Shown here: positions 50,190-58,179 of the stretch, piece by piece
Layout of the letters: each line of letters begins with the position of its first letter
How positions within the stretch are numbered: the first letter of the stretch is position 1
Assembly (NCBI GenBank): GCA_000752215.1
Contig: CCFG01000017.1
Span: 744,001-808,000 of the forward strand
DNA length: 64,000 nt
Direction of reading: 5' to 3'
Origin: a bacterium MS4
Lineage (GTDB): Bacteria; Bacillota; Clostridia; Oscillospirales; Acutalibacteraceae
The notes under the pieces: model-generated
Databases searched by the model: none
What the model was told of the DNA's origin: nothing
What the model saw: the letters and a program-made list of their open reading frames with translations, nothing else
Position numbers and translations under genes: made by a program

Positions 50190-50678
50190 TTATTTCATCA
50201 TGGCCATTGCGCCGGTGCGCAGGATTTTCAGAACATTGTACGGATTGTACAGTTCAATAAAAGAGTTGATGGTGTTCGCGTCGCCGGTCAGCTCCATAAT
50301 CATGGAATCCGGCTGTACATTTAAAATAGCGGCATGGAACACATTCGCGATTTCCACCAGCTTTTCGCTGTTCTGCAGGTTCCGCTCCACCTTCAAAAGC
50401 AGATGCTCGCGCACGACGGCCTCTTCCCGGTTGAGCACGGTCACTTCCTCAATGTCGACCAGCTTGCTCACCTGTTTATCCACCTGGCGGACAATGCGGT
50501 CGTCGCCCGAAACGACAATCAGGATGCGGGAGTATTCCGTGTTTTCCGTCTGAGCCGCGACAATGCTTAAAATGTTGTAGCAGCGGCGGCTGAACAGCCC
50601 GGCGATACGCAGAAGAACGCCCGGATTATTTCTGGCGAGTACGGACAAAACATATTCTTTATCGTTATCATGATTCAT
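50190..50678 (-). CDS. ilvN: Acetolactate synthase small (regulatory) subunit
   Basis: A 162-residue regulatory subunit for IlvB. The N-terminal ACT domain is EYVLSVLARNNPGVLLRIAGLFSRRCYNILSIVAAQT and the C-terminal ACT-like domain ends MELTGDANTINSFIELYNPYNVLKILRTG. It binds branched-chain amino acids for feedback. The ATG at 50678 with GAGGAG 12 nt upstream is used; longer starts run into ilvB. It lies 16 bp after ilvB. Confidence 0.94.
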   Translation of the reverse strand: MNHDNDKEYVLSVLARNNPGVLLRIAGLFSRRCYNILSIVAAQTENTEYSRILIVVSGDDRIVRQVDKQVSKLVDIEEVTVLNREEAVVREHLLLKVERNLQNSEKLVEIANVFHAAILNVQPDSMIMELTGDANTINSFIELYNPYNVLKILRTGAMAMMK

Positions 50679-50694
50679 TATAATCTGTCGCTCC

Positions 50695-52365
50695 TCACAT
50701 TTCAAGAATCGGATTTTCCACGGAGCCGCCCGCCGGTACCATGGGCAGCACATTGACGTCCGGATTGATATGGCAGTTGATCAGGACCGGTTCCCGCAGG
50801 GCGAGCGCCTGCTTCAGCACCGGTTCGATTTCGCTTCTGCGGCTGATGGTAAACGCCTTCACGCCGAACGCCTGCGCCAGCATTTCATAATTGGTGGTCC
50901 TGTCCAGCGTTGTCTGTGAAAAGCGGCTGCCGTAGAAAAGCTTTTGCCACTGGCGCACCATACCGAGCACCTGATTGTTGAAGACCAGCTCGATCACCGG
51001 GATATTGTACTGCGCTGCGGTGGAAAGCTCGTTGCAGTTCATATGGAAGCTTCCGTCGCCCGCGATGTTGACGACGTGTTTGTCGGGGTTTGCGACCTGC
51101 GCGCCGATCGCCGCGCCCAGGCCGAAGCCCATGGTCCCCAGCCCGCCGGAGCTGACGAAGTGCCGGGGGGTGCGGAACCGGTAGAACTGCGCCGTCCACA
51201 TCTGGTGCTGGCCGACCTCGGTAACGAGGATCGCTTCGGAATCTGTCAGGCGGTCAAGGGTTTCCAGCACCTCCTGCGGAAGGACCTCTTCCTCGGACGT
51301 GCTTTCCTGCACCAGCGGATACAGCGCTTGCCACTCCGCAATTTCTTCCATCCAGAGCTTGTGCTGGTGCTGGGGAAGCATTCCGTTGAGGTGCGCCAGA
51401 ATTTCTCTGGCGTCTCCCTTCATCTTCAAATCCACATCGATATTCTTGTTGAATTCCGCCGTATCGATCTCGATCTGGATAATCGGGCAGTGCCGCGCAA
51501 ACAGGTTCGGGTTGCACAGCACGCGGTCGGAAAAGCGTGTTCCCACGGCAATCAGCAGGTCGCAGTTTTTAATGGCAAGGGCCGCCGTGTTCGTCCCGTG
51601 CATGCCCAGCATCCCGATATAGCGCGGGTCGGTCTGGTCATAGCCGCCCTGACACATCAATGAAGAGGAAACGGGCGCGTCGAGAAGCTCCGCAAATTTT
51701 TTCAGCTCCCCGTAGGCTTCCGCGGCAATGACCCCGCCGCCCGTATAAATAAACGGCTTTTCGCTCGTGCGGAGCATCTCCAAAGCCTGCTCGAAGCGCT
51801 CCGCCCAGGGGAAGTCTCCCCTGGGCGCCGGAAGCGGCGGCTGCGGCGTATATTCATATTTCTGCGCCGTTACGTCCTTTGGAATATCTACAAGCACCGG
51901 CCCTTTCCGTCCCGTACCGGCAATCAGAAACGCTTTGCGGATCGTATCGGCCAGATCCTCGATATTTTTCACCAGATAATTATGTTTGGTGACCGGCATG
52001 GTGATACCGGTGATATCCACTTCCTGAAAGCTGTCCAGCCCCAGAAGGTCGCAGCTTACGTTGCCGGTAATCGCGACCATCGGGACCGAATCCATATAAG
52101 CGGTGGCGATCCCGGTGACAAGGTTGGTCGCGCCCGGGCCGGACGTTGCGATGCAGACCCCTGTTTTCCCGGTCGACCGTGCGTAACCGTCCGCCGCGTG
52201 GGCCGCGCCCTGCTCGTGGGCGGTGCGGATATGGCTGATCTTATTCCTGTACTCGTAAAGCGCGTCGTAAATATTCAGCACCGCCCCGCCCGGATAGCCG
52301 AAAACCGTATCCACACCCTGCTCCAGCAGACATTCCATAATGATCTGCGCCCCTGTTAACTGCAT
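50695..52365 (-). CDS. ilvB: Acetolactate synthase large (catalytic) subunit
   Basis: A 556-residue ThDP enzyme that joins two pyruvates (or pyruvate and 2-oxobutyrate). Seen are FGYPGGAVLNIYDAL near residue 22, the catalytic Glu51 in HEQGAAHAADGYAR, the FAD-region FQEVDITGITMPVTKHNY near 113, and the ThDP/Mg motif GDGSFHMNCNELSTAAQYNIPVIELVFNN near 430. AGGAGG precedes the ATG. It is the first gene after the T-box leader. Confidence 0.95.
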   Translation of the reverse strand: MQLTGAQIIMECLLEQGVDTVFGYPGGAVLNIYDALYEYRNKISHIRTAHEQGAAHAADGYARSTGKTGVCIATSGPGATNLVTGIATAYMDSVPMVAITGNVSCDLLGLDSFQEVDITGITMPVTKHNYLVKNIEDLADTIRKAFLIAGTGRKGPVLVDIPKDVTAQKYEYTPQPPLPAPRGDFPWAERFEQALEMLRTSEKPFIYTGGGVIAAEAYGELKKFAELLDAPVSSSLMCQGGYDQTDPRYIGMLGMHGTNTAALAIKNCDLLIAVGTRFSDRVLCNPNLFARHCPIIQIEIDTAEFNKNIDVDLKMKGDAREILAHLNGMLPQHQHKLWMEEIAEWQALYPLVQESTSEEEVLPQEVLETLDRLTDSEAILVTEVGQHQMWTAQFYRFRTPRHFVSSGGLGTMGFGLGAAIGAQVANPDKHVVNIAGDGSFHMNCNELSTAAQYNIPVIELVFNNQVLGMVRQWQKLFYGSRFSQTTLDRTTNYEMLAQAFGVKAFTISRRSEIEPVLKQALALREPVLINCHINPDVNVLPMVPAGGSVENPILEM

Positions 52366-52399
52366 TCGTATTCCTCCTTAAAGACATATCTTCCTCAGA

Positions 52400-52668
52400 T
52401 AAAATAAAAAAGCCTTCGCCTCTTCATAGAGGCGAAGACTTAACTTCGCGGTACCACTCTAAATTCGCCGGAGAACCGGCATCTCAGCATGCATCAAACA
52501 ATGCACTCCCCTGTAACGGTGGGACACCGGGCGTACTTACTTAGCGACTGTTCAGCTGCCTGCTCCGGGGTGATATCCTGCATTCACCGCACCGTCTTTC
52601 ACCTGCCGACGGCTCTCTGTGAGCGGAAAGGATGCATTCTGTCCCCATCTGCGCATTTTTGTTATTAG
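52400..52668 (-). ncRNA. T-box leader, probable isoleucine specifier
   Basis: A tRNA-sensing leader upstream of ilvB. The conserved T-box core AGAGTGGTACCGCG is at 52447-52460 (minus strand). The terminator stem is CTTCGCCTC/GAGGCGAAG (52414-52437) with a T-rich tail, and upstream is a long Stem I. The specifier loop likely reads AUC (52572-52574) within GGATATCACC, i.e. isoleucine, which fits the genes. Uncharged tRNA-Ile would stabilise the antiterminator and raise ilv expression. The T-box is certain; the specifier is my reading. Confidence 0.9.
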
Positions 52669-52673
52669 TTTAT

Positions 52674-52702
52674 AGCATATTATATTCCGACCTGCTTGTC
52701 AA
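52674..52702 (-). promoter_or_regulatory. ilv operon promoter
   Basis: On the minus strand TTGACA, a 17-bp spacer and TATGCT are just upstream of the T-box leader. Confidence 0.8.
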
Positions 52703-52757
52703 GTGTTTTATCAAGCCTTGTCTGTAAAAGAAAGAATCCTGCCTGCTTCGGGTAAAA

Positions 52758-53018
52758 TCATTTGACCGCACCGGCCGAACGCACGGCGGAATCTTTCCGG
52801 CCCGGTACAATGACCGGATCGACCTGTTGATCGGTGTGATAAGGCATGATGTCGGGACTTACGGGCTGATTGGTAAAGTACGGCATGACGGACGGTTCCA
52901 GACTTCCCACGGAAGCTGCACCGCTTTTCGTTACGCCCGGCACCGCGGCCGCAGAAACCGACCCGCAAATCGTCAGCATCACCGCCCACAGCATCAGAAT
53001 ACCCGCTGCCTTTTTCAT
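52758..53018 (-). CDS. Short secreted protein with twin MPY motifs
   Basis: An 86-residue protein with a signal peptide (residues 1-25, cleavage expected near SVSA). The mature 60 residues have two copies of a motif: PSVMPYFTNQPVSP and PDIMPYHTDQQVDP, followed by VIVPG. No Cys, no membrane anchor, no known domain. The ATG at 53018 has AAGGGATGAG nearby. It stands alone between the ilv promoter and the DUF2087 gene. I do not recognise it. Confidence 0.55.
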   Translation of the reverse strand: MKKAAGILMLWAVMLTICGSVSAAAVPGVTKSGAASVGSLEPSVMPYFTNQPVSPDIMPYHTDQQVDPVIVPGRKDSAVRSAGAVK

Positions 53019-53089
53019 ACGCTCATCCCTTCCAAAAGTATGTGCAACCTTACCAGTTGCAGAAAAACCGGCCTTACCGGTCTTTCTTT

Positions 53090-53380
53090 TTATTTAAGCC
53101 AATATTCGCTTCCGTCGCTTTCTCTGTCCATATATCCCAGATCAATCAGGCTGCGACGCAAGGTGGAATAATCTTCCGGATAAATCCCCTTTAAAATCCC
53201 GTTGACATCCATCTCCGTATAGTGTTTCCCCTTTTCAAACTGGCCCGCTATTTTTTTAAAAATAACCGCTTTTTTCTTCGCTTTGGAAGAAATCACCTTT
53301 AGTTTTAAGGGTTCTAACGAACTGAAAACATTATTTAATATTTTTTCTTCCTCTTCCGGCGTGACATCAATCGTTTCCAT
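53090..53380 (-). CDS. DUF2087-domain protein
   Basis: A 96-residue protein with the DUF2087 pattern at the C-terminus: HYTEMDVNGILKGIYPEDYSTLRRSLIDLGYMDRESDGSEYWL, a winged-helix-like domain often attached to regulators. The N-terminus is charged (DVTPEEEEKILNNVFSS, then KAKKKAVIFKKIAGQF). The ATG at 53380 has AGGAGG 6 nt upstream. DNA or RNA binding is plausible, not shown. Confidence 0.75.
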   Translation of the reverse strand: METIDVTPEEEEKILNNVFSSLEPLKLKVISSKAKKKAVIFKKIAGQFEKGKHYTEMDVNGILKGIYPEDYSTLRRSLIDLGYMDRESDGSEYWLK

Positions 53381-53458
53381 ATTGATCCTCCTGTTATATT
53401 TCCTATTATCAATTTTACCCTGCATTTTAAAAATGTCAAGCAGATATGATTTCTGAAT

Positions 53459-53562
53459 GATGGCAATTCCATTTCAGTTTGCAAGACAAAACACGTTCCT
53501 CCCCCGCCGAAGGCGGAGGAGGAACGTAACCCTGTTGCAGAATCAACTCCGGAAATGCTGTA
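53459..53562. mobile_element. MITE-like element, copy 2
   Basis: A 104-bp relative of 46544-46645. Same order: GCAATTCCATTTCAGTTTGC, AGACAAAACACGTT, a GC-rich hairpin, CAGAATCAACT and GGAAATGCT at the end. The hairpin keeps pairing though its sequence differs (CGTTCC/GGAACG here, CGTTTC/GAAACG in copy 1), i.e. a compensatory change. The terminal repeats are less exact than in copy 1 (GATGGCA against TGCTGTA). Confidence 0.65.
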
Positions 53563-53645
53563 GATGCATTGCTGTCCTGGCCGGAATTGCCGAAGTGAAT
53601 AAACAAGGGAAAAAGCGATCATAATAAAAAAAAGGAGTGAAAAAG

Positions 53646-53855
53646 ATGTTAGATAAAATCGCATTGCTTTTGGTTATCATCGGCGGTCTGAACTGGGGTT
53701 CCATCGGTATTTTCCAGTTCGACTTTGTTTCATGGATCGGCGGCGGTCAGTCCGGAATGTTCAGCCGGATCATCTATGTACTGGTTGCAATCGCTGCAAT
53801 CTGGTGTATTTCACTGCTGTTCAGAGACGACGAGGCCGTCCGAGAAACCACATAA
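53646..53855 (+). CDS. DUF378 (YuzA-like) membrane protein
   Basis: A 69-residue protein with two membrane segments: MLDKIALLLVIIGGLNWGSIGIF and FSRIIYVLVAIAAIWCISLLF. The GGLNWG signature defines DUF378. The ATG at 53646 has AAGGAG 8 nt upstream; the GTG at 53637 overlaps that site. Function unknown. A terminator follows right after the stop. Confidence 0.88.
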   Translation: MLDKIALLLVIIGGLNWGSIGIFQFDFVSWIGGGQSGMFSRIIYVLVAIAAIWCISLLFRDDEAVRETT

Positions 53856-53860
53856 TGGAG

Positions 53861-53893
53861 GCCCTCCCGAAAAAATGGGAGGGCTTATTTTTT
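53861..53893 (+). terminator. Terminator of the DUF378 gene
   Basis: GCCCTCCC (53861-53868) and GGGAGGGC (53877-53884) form the stem, and TTATTTTTT follows. Confidence 0.88.
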
Positions 53894-53894
53894 G

Positions 53895-54149
53895 CTATCT
53901 GTTGTTGTCCGGAATGTTGTCCTCAGGTGTGGCTTTGATATAATCTTTTCCTTCTCCGGCCGATGATCCGCTGGTTTTCCATTCGTCGGACGATGTTTTA
54001 TCATTTTTGGGGGAATCAGTGCTGTTAACATCCGACTGTGTATTTTTCTTATCCTGACCGAGACAATTTGCATCGGTCAAAAAGTTGCAGCTTTTTTCAT
54101 CGTTCTGTGTATCACCGTTCAGGTTTAGAAAACTGTATTTCTTACTCAT
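53895..54149 (-). CDS. Small hydrophilic protein of unknown function
   Basis: An 84-residue very hydrophilic protein (MSKKYSFLNLNGDTQNDEKS at the start) with two Cys (CNFLTDANC) and a Ser/Asp/Lys-rich, likely disordered tail. GAGGAG stands 6 nt before the ATG at 54149. No signal peptide, no membrane segment. The composition recalls small spore or stress proteins but I cannot place it. Its end meets the DUF378 terminator, which on this strand has no good T-run. Confidence 0.55.
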   Translation of the reverse strand: MSKKYSFLNLNGDTQNDEKSCNFLTDANCLGQDKKNTQSDVNSTDSPKNDKTSSDEWKTSGSSAGEGKDYIKATPEDNIPDNNR

Positions 54150-54275
54150 GAGTTTCTCCTCTTTTCCATAGCATTGTCCTCAGGGACATTTTTACTATTC
54201 CCAAAGCGGTTGGCTGTTATACCGCCCTTTCAGAAAAGCTGTTCCCGCAAAATCCGGAAAAACGCGCCGGAAAAC

Positions 54276-54314
54276 AACAAGCACACCGTTTCATGTCATA
54301 CGAAACGATGTGCC
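54276..54314 (-). terminator. Terminator of the glp-dha gene set
   Basis: On the minus strand GCACATCGTTTC and GAAACGGTGTGC pair (one G-U) around a 9-nt loop, and TTGTTGTTTT follows. It is about 60 bp after dhaM. Confidence 0.7.
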
Positions 54315-54371
54315 TGTTGCTATGGTGTGTGTCGAAACATGGAATAAGTAAAGGAGTAATCAAAATTAATT

Positions 54372-54752
54372 TCAGAGCTTTTTCTCTGAAGCGACATCCT
54401 GTGCGGACTCTGCGATCTCCTCCATGCTCTGATTGGCGCTGGAACCGACCGCGGCTACTACCGCACCCTCTACCAGGGGGCAGTCGAGCATCCGTATTTT
54501 TCGTTCGGGCATATTTTCAATCACCATCTCCGCCGTCATGACCGCGCTGCCCATATCTATCAGGATCACTACGCCGTCATCGGTATACACGGAGTCTATG
54601 GCTGTACTGATTTTTTCAAAGCTGGTACCAAAGGTACCGTCGTCAAGGCCACCCGCCGGAACAACCGGCGCGTCGGCCGCCATCATCTTTGCCAGCTCGG
54701 CAACGCCTTCGGCAAGCTTTTGGCTGTGGGATACAATGATAATTCCTACCAT
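54372..54752 (-). CDS. dhaM: PTS-dependent dihydroxyacetone kinase phosphoryl-donor subunit DhaM
   Basis: A 126-residue EIIA-mannose-type protein. The phosphorylated residue is His9 in GIIIVSHSQKLAEG, and VVILIDMGSAVMTAEMV is near residue 60. It passes phosphate from HPr to DhaL-ADP. It has the single EIIA domain, not the three-domain DhaM of E. coli, as in most Firmicutes. It is 26 bp after dhaL and is the last gene of the set. Confidence 0.93.
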   Translation of the reverse strand: MVGIIIVSHSQKLAEGVAELAKMMAADAPVVPAGGLDDGTFGTSFEKISTAIDSVYTDDGVVILIDMGSAVMTAEMVIENMPERKIRMLDCPLVEGAVVAAVGSSANQSMEEIAESAQDVASEKKL

Positions 54753-54778
54753 ATTTAACCTTTCCTGTCTAAAACAGC

Positions 54779-55402
54779 TTATAACATTCTGTTGATTACT
54801 TTCAGCATTAAGCAGGAAGAGGTTGCTCCCGGGTCCTGGTGCCCAAGGCTTCTTTCCCCAAGGTAGCTGGCCCTTCCCTTTGTTGCAATAATGGTTTTGG
54901 TATATTCAACGCCCTTTTCCGCGGCTTCCACCCCTCGGGTGAGCGCAGCCTTAAAGTCGTTATTTTCCGCATAGCTTTTTTTAATGGCATTCAGAGCGGG
55001 AATCAGGGCGTCCAGCATGGTCTTTTCGCCTTCGTGCGCCTTTCCCCTCATTTCGATTCCGCCGATGGCGGCTTCCAGCGCGGCAATAAAGTCGTTGCCG
55101 TCTATTTCGGTTTTCGCGCCGACGGCGACGCCGGCCCTCATAAACGCGGTTCCGTAAAGCGGGCCCGAAGCGCCCCCCACGGTGGAAACCAGTGACATGC
55201 CGACCGTTTTCAGAATAGACCCGATATCCTTCCCGGAGAGATCGGCCAGCTTCTTTTCTACTTCTTTGAATCCTCTGGCCATATTGATTCCATGGTCACC
55301 GTCACCAATGACATTGTCCAGTTCCGTTAAAAAATCTTTTTCCATCTGAATTTGCTCGCCGATCTGTTTCAGTATTTCTATTACTTTACTGCTGTCCGTC
55401 AT
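54779..55402 (-). CDS. dhaL: Dihydroxyacetone kinase ADP-binding subunit DhaL
   Basis: A 207-residue protein with the Mg-ADP site Asp residues in ELDNVIGDGDHGINMARGF near residues 26-44, TVGGASGPLYGTAFMRAG near 74, and LGERSLGHQDPGATSSCLML at the end. It transfers phosphate from the bound nucleotide to dihydroxyacetone on DhaK. A 114-bp gap with a GCGGCGG/CCGCCGC hairpin separates it from dhaK; the hairpin may tune relative expression. Confidence 0.94.
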   Translation of the reverse strand: MTDSSKVIEILKQIGEQIQMEKDFLTELDNVIGDGDHGINMARGFKEVEKKLADLSGKDIGSILKTVGMSLVSTVGGASGPLYGTAFMRAGVAVGAKTEIDGNDFIAALEAAIGGIEMRGKAHEGEKTMLDALIPALNAIKKSYAENNDFKAALTRGVEAAEKGVEYTKTIIATKGRASYLGERSLGHQDPGATSSCLMLKVINRML

Positions 55403-55516
55403 AATGATTTCCCTCTCTCAAAAGATATATCCATATCATTCAATAATAAATGATTTATATGCAACCAGATGAAAATTATGCGGCGGAACGGTGCGCCCCG
55501 CCGCACACAGCAAACC

Positions 55517-56506
55517 TTATTGTTTGAATGCAGGGGTATCGGCCTTTGCATCGAGAAGCTCCTTGAGCTCTTCGTCAAGGCGGAGCAGGGAAATGGAGAA
55601 GCCCGCCATTTCAATGGAGGTCATGTAATTGCCGACAAACGTCCTGTAAATTTTGATTCCCTTTTCCGTCAGGTAATCATGGACCTTATTGTTGGCAATG
55701 AAGAGCTCCATCAGGGGCGTCGCGCCGGAACCGTTGATCATAACCGCAACTTCCTTGCCGCTGTAATCAATGTCCGCTACGATCTTATCCAGAAGCATGG
55801 TGACGATTTCATCCGCGCTCCTGATTTTCTCCCTGTGGGTACCCGGCTCGCCGTGGATGCCGATGCCGATTTCCATTTCGTCCTCGCCGAGCTCGAAACC
55901 GGGCTTGCCGGCCGCGGGAACGGTACAGGGCGTAAGGGCCATGCCCATCGTCCTGACATTGTCGACGACCTTCTGCGCTACGCGGTGGACCTCGTCCAGG
56001 TCCGCCCCGGTTTCGGCCTTCGCGCCCGCAATCTTATGGACAAACACGGTTCCGGCAACGCCGCGGCGCCCGGTCGTGTAAAGGCTGTCCTTGACCGCCA
56101 CGTCGTCGTTAGTCACCACGTGTTTTACGCTGACCCCGTCCGCTTCGGCCATTTCCGCCGCCATTTCGAAGTTCATGACGTCGCCCGTGTAGTTTTTCAC
56201 TACCATCAGCACGCCCTTATCCGTGGCGATGGCTTTGATGCCCTCATAAATCTGATCAGGAGTGGGAGAAGTAAACACGGCCCCCGCTACGGCGCAGTCA
56301 AGCATTCCCTCGCCGACATAACCGCCGTGCGCAGGCTCGTGGCCGCTGCCGCCGCCGCTGATAAGCGCCACCTTGCCTTCTTTTTTGTGAGCCCTGACGA
56401 CTACGTTGCCGCAGTCCAGTTTTCTGACGTGATCCGGATACGCTTTTACCATGCCGACGATCATTTCCTGTTCCACATTGTCCACGCTGTTTATTAACTT
56501 CTTCAC
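55517..56506 (-). CDS. dhaK: Dihydroxyacetone kinase substrate-binding subunit DhaK
   Basis: A 329-residue protein that binds dihydroxyacetone covalently through a His. The substrate loop is SGGGSGHEPAHGGYVGEGMLDCAV near residue 50, and the hemiaminal His is in EIGIGIHGEPGTHREK near 213-228. The product, dihydroxyacetone phosphate, enters glycolysis. It lies 54 bp after the DUF1667 gene, so it may be cotranscribed with the glycerol-3-phosphate module. Confidence 0.95.
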   Translation of the reverse strand: MKKLINSVDNVEQEMIVGMVKAYPDHVRKLDCGNVVVRAHKKEGKVALISGGGSGHEPAHGGYVGEGMLDCAVAGAVFTSPTPDQIYEGIKAIATDKGVLMVVKNYTGDVMNFEMAAEMAEADGVSVKHVVTNDDVAVKDSLYTTGRRGVAGTVFVHKIAGAKAETGADLDEVHRVAQKVVDNVRTMGMALTPCTVPAAGKPGFELGEDEMEIGIGIHGEPGTHREKIRSADEIVTMLLDKIVADIDYSGKEVAVMINGSGATPLMELFIANNKVHDYLTEKGIKIYRTFVGNYMTSIEMAGFSISLLRLDEELKELLDAKADTPAFKQ

Positions 56507-56560
56507 AAAAAACGCCTCCTGTCATTTATTTTAATTTATCATTACGGTAACGCTCTTATC

Positions 56561-56914
56561 TTATTCCAGCTCTTTCGTCGCGATAATATTGACCGGCGTA
56601 CCGCACACATTTTTAATAAGGACTTCCCCGATATGGATCGGACGCATGACCGTGTGGCGGGAAATCTCTTTCAGGCAATCGAAAATTTTACTTTTTTCGA
56701 TTGGCTTGGAGGTTTTCACGGAAAGCGGCTGAGTGGTTCCGTACACCCTCATCAAAGCGGTCACCATTCTGGTCGGAAGCGTCAGCTCCTCCTGTGCATA
56801 TTTTTTACCGATATTGCAGGTATAGCCCTCGATGGATAAAATCTGATCGCCGTCCACCTCCGCAGTAATCCGGCAGCCCATCGGGCAGCCGATGCAGGTA
56901 ATTTCTTTTATCAT
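56561..56914 (-). CDS. DUF1667 protein of the glycerol-3-phosphate oxidoreductase module
   Basis: A 117-residue protein with ITCIGCPMGCRI (Cys7, Cys10, Cys14) at the start, then YTCNIGKKYAQEEL (Cys33), a likely Fe-S or metal site, and a C-terminal domain ending GEVLIKNVCGTPVNIIAT. In Firmicutes it always seems to follow two FAD proteins like those upstream, and may be the electron-carrying third subunit analogous to GlpC. That role is inferred. It overlaps the preceding gene by 4 bp. Confidence 0.82.
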   Translation of the reverse strand: MIKEITCIGCPMGCRITAEVDGDQILSIEGYTCNIGKKYAQEELTLPTRMVTALMRVYGTTQPLSVKTSKPIEKSKIFDCLKEISRHTVMRPIHIGEVLIKNVCGTPVNIIATKELE

Positions 56915-58179
56915 GACTGCTGCGCCTCCACTCTTACAGTGATTTTGTCAGCATTGGCATTTTTCTGCAGATATTCCGGAGTGAATTTCAGCGTTACCAT
57001 TTCGCCGGGGGTCAAAATCCGGCTCTTTTTCTCGGTTGCCTGAACGTCTCCGACATCTATACAAACCTTTGCATCCTTGTAAACGCCCCTCGGACGGAAC
57101 ATAATGGTGATCGGCTCATCCAGCTTCTTTGAGATATGCTGGGGAACCGCGCCGGACACGCCGAAGCCGTTGACCACTTCCAGCGTCTCTTCCTCCTTTG
57201 CAAGCTGGCCCTGTACATATTTGTAGGCGTTGGCGCCGGCTTTGGCGGATTCCTCGGATACGAAGTCGACCAGGTCATGCACATGCAGCACGTTCCCGCA
57301 GGAGAAAATTCCATCCACGGAGGTCTGGAGATTCTCGTTTACTTCTGCTCCGTTTGTCGCCGGGGAAATCTTTACGCCGGCCATGGTGGACAGCTCGTTT
57401 TCAGGAATCAGGCCGACGGAAAGCAGCAGGGTGTCGCACTCGTAATACTCTTCCGTTTCGGGAATGGGCTTGAGCGTTTTGGGATCGACCTCTGCAACCG
57501 TTACGCCTTCCAAGCGTTCCCTGCCGGCAATATCGGTTACCGTATGGCTGAGCAGGAGCGGAATATCGTAATCGTCAAGGCACTGTACAATATTTCTTTT
57601 CAGTCCGGCGGAGAAGGGCATCAGCTCCACGCACGCCAGAACCTTTGCGCCCAGGAAAGTCATTCTGCGCGCCATAATCAGCCCGATATCTCCGGACCCA
57701 AGAATGAGGACGCGCCTGCCGGGCATCAGGCCCTTCAGATTCGTAAATTTCTGTGCGGTTCCCGCCGTGTAAATACCGGAGCATCTCCAGCCCGGTGTGG
57801 CGAGGGACCCTCTGGGACGCTCGCGGCAGCCCATGGCAAGGATGACGGATTTCGCTTTGAAATGTTCCAGCCCCGCGCCCCTGCTGACCGCGGTCACCAC
57901 CTTGTCCGGGGTGATGTCGATGACCATGGTGTCGCACTGGGAGGGGATGCCGTACTCCAGCACCTTGTCGATATATCTCTGCGCGTATTCCGGGCCGGTG
58001 AGCTCTTCCTTAAAGGTGTGGAGCCCGAAGCCGTTATGGATGCACTGCTTCAGAATACCGCCGAGGTTCTCTTCTCTTTCGAGAATCAGAATGTCCCTCG
58101 CACCCGCTTCGTAGGCGGAAACCGCGGCCGCCAGACCGGCAGGTCCGCCGCCGATGATCAAAATGTCTACATTACGCAT
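56911..58179 (-). CDS. FAD/NAD-dependent oxidoreductase, GlpB-like partner
   Basis: A 422-residue flavoprotein with two nucleotide-binding folds: ILIIGGGPAGLAAAVSAYEAGA at the start and RVLILGSGDIGLIMARRM near residue 150. Between them is the CRERPRGSL stretch. The family resembles the alpha subunit of amino-acid and glycerol-3-phosphate oxidoreductases. It should accept electrons from the GlpA-like protein. The ATG at 58179 is 9 nt after AGGGG; alternative starts lie at 58185 and 58200 (TTG). It overlaps the GlpA-like gene by 8 bp. Confidence 0.85.
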   Translation of the reverse strand: MRNVDILIIGGGPAGLAAAVSAYEAGARDILILEREENLGGILKQCIHNGFGLHTFKEELTGPEYAQRYIDKVLEYGIPSQCDTMVIDITPDKVVTAVSRGAGLEHFKAKSVILAMGCRERPRGSLATPGWRCSGIYTAGTAQKFTNLKGLMPGRRVLILGSGDIGLIMARRMTFLGAKVLACVELMPFSAGLKRNIVQCLDDYDIPLLLSHTVTDIAGRERLEGVTVAEVDPKTLKPIPETEEYYECDTLLLSVGLIPENELSTMAGVKISPATNGAEVNENLQTSVDGIFSCGNVLHVHDLVDFVSEESAKAGANAYKYVQGQLAKEEETLEVVNGFGVSGAVPQHISKKLDEPITIMFRPRGVYKDAKVCIDVGDVQATEKKSRILTPGEMVTLKFTPEYLQKNANADKITVRVEAQQS

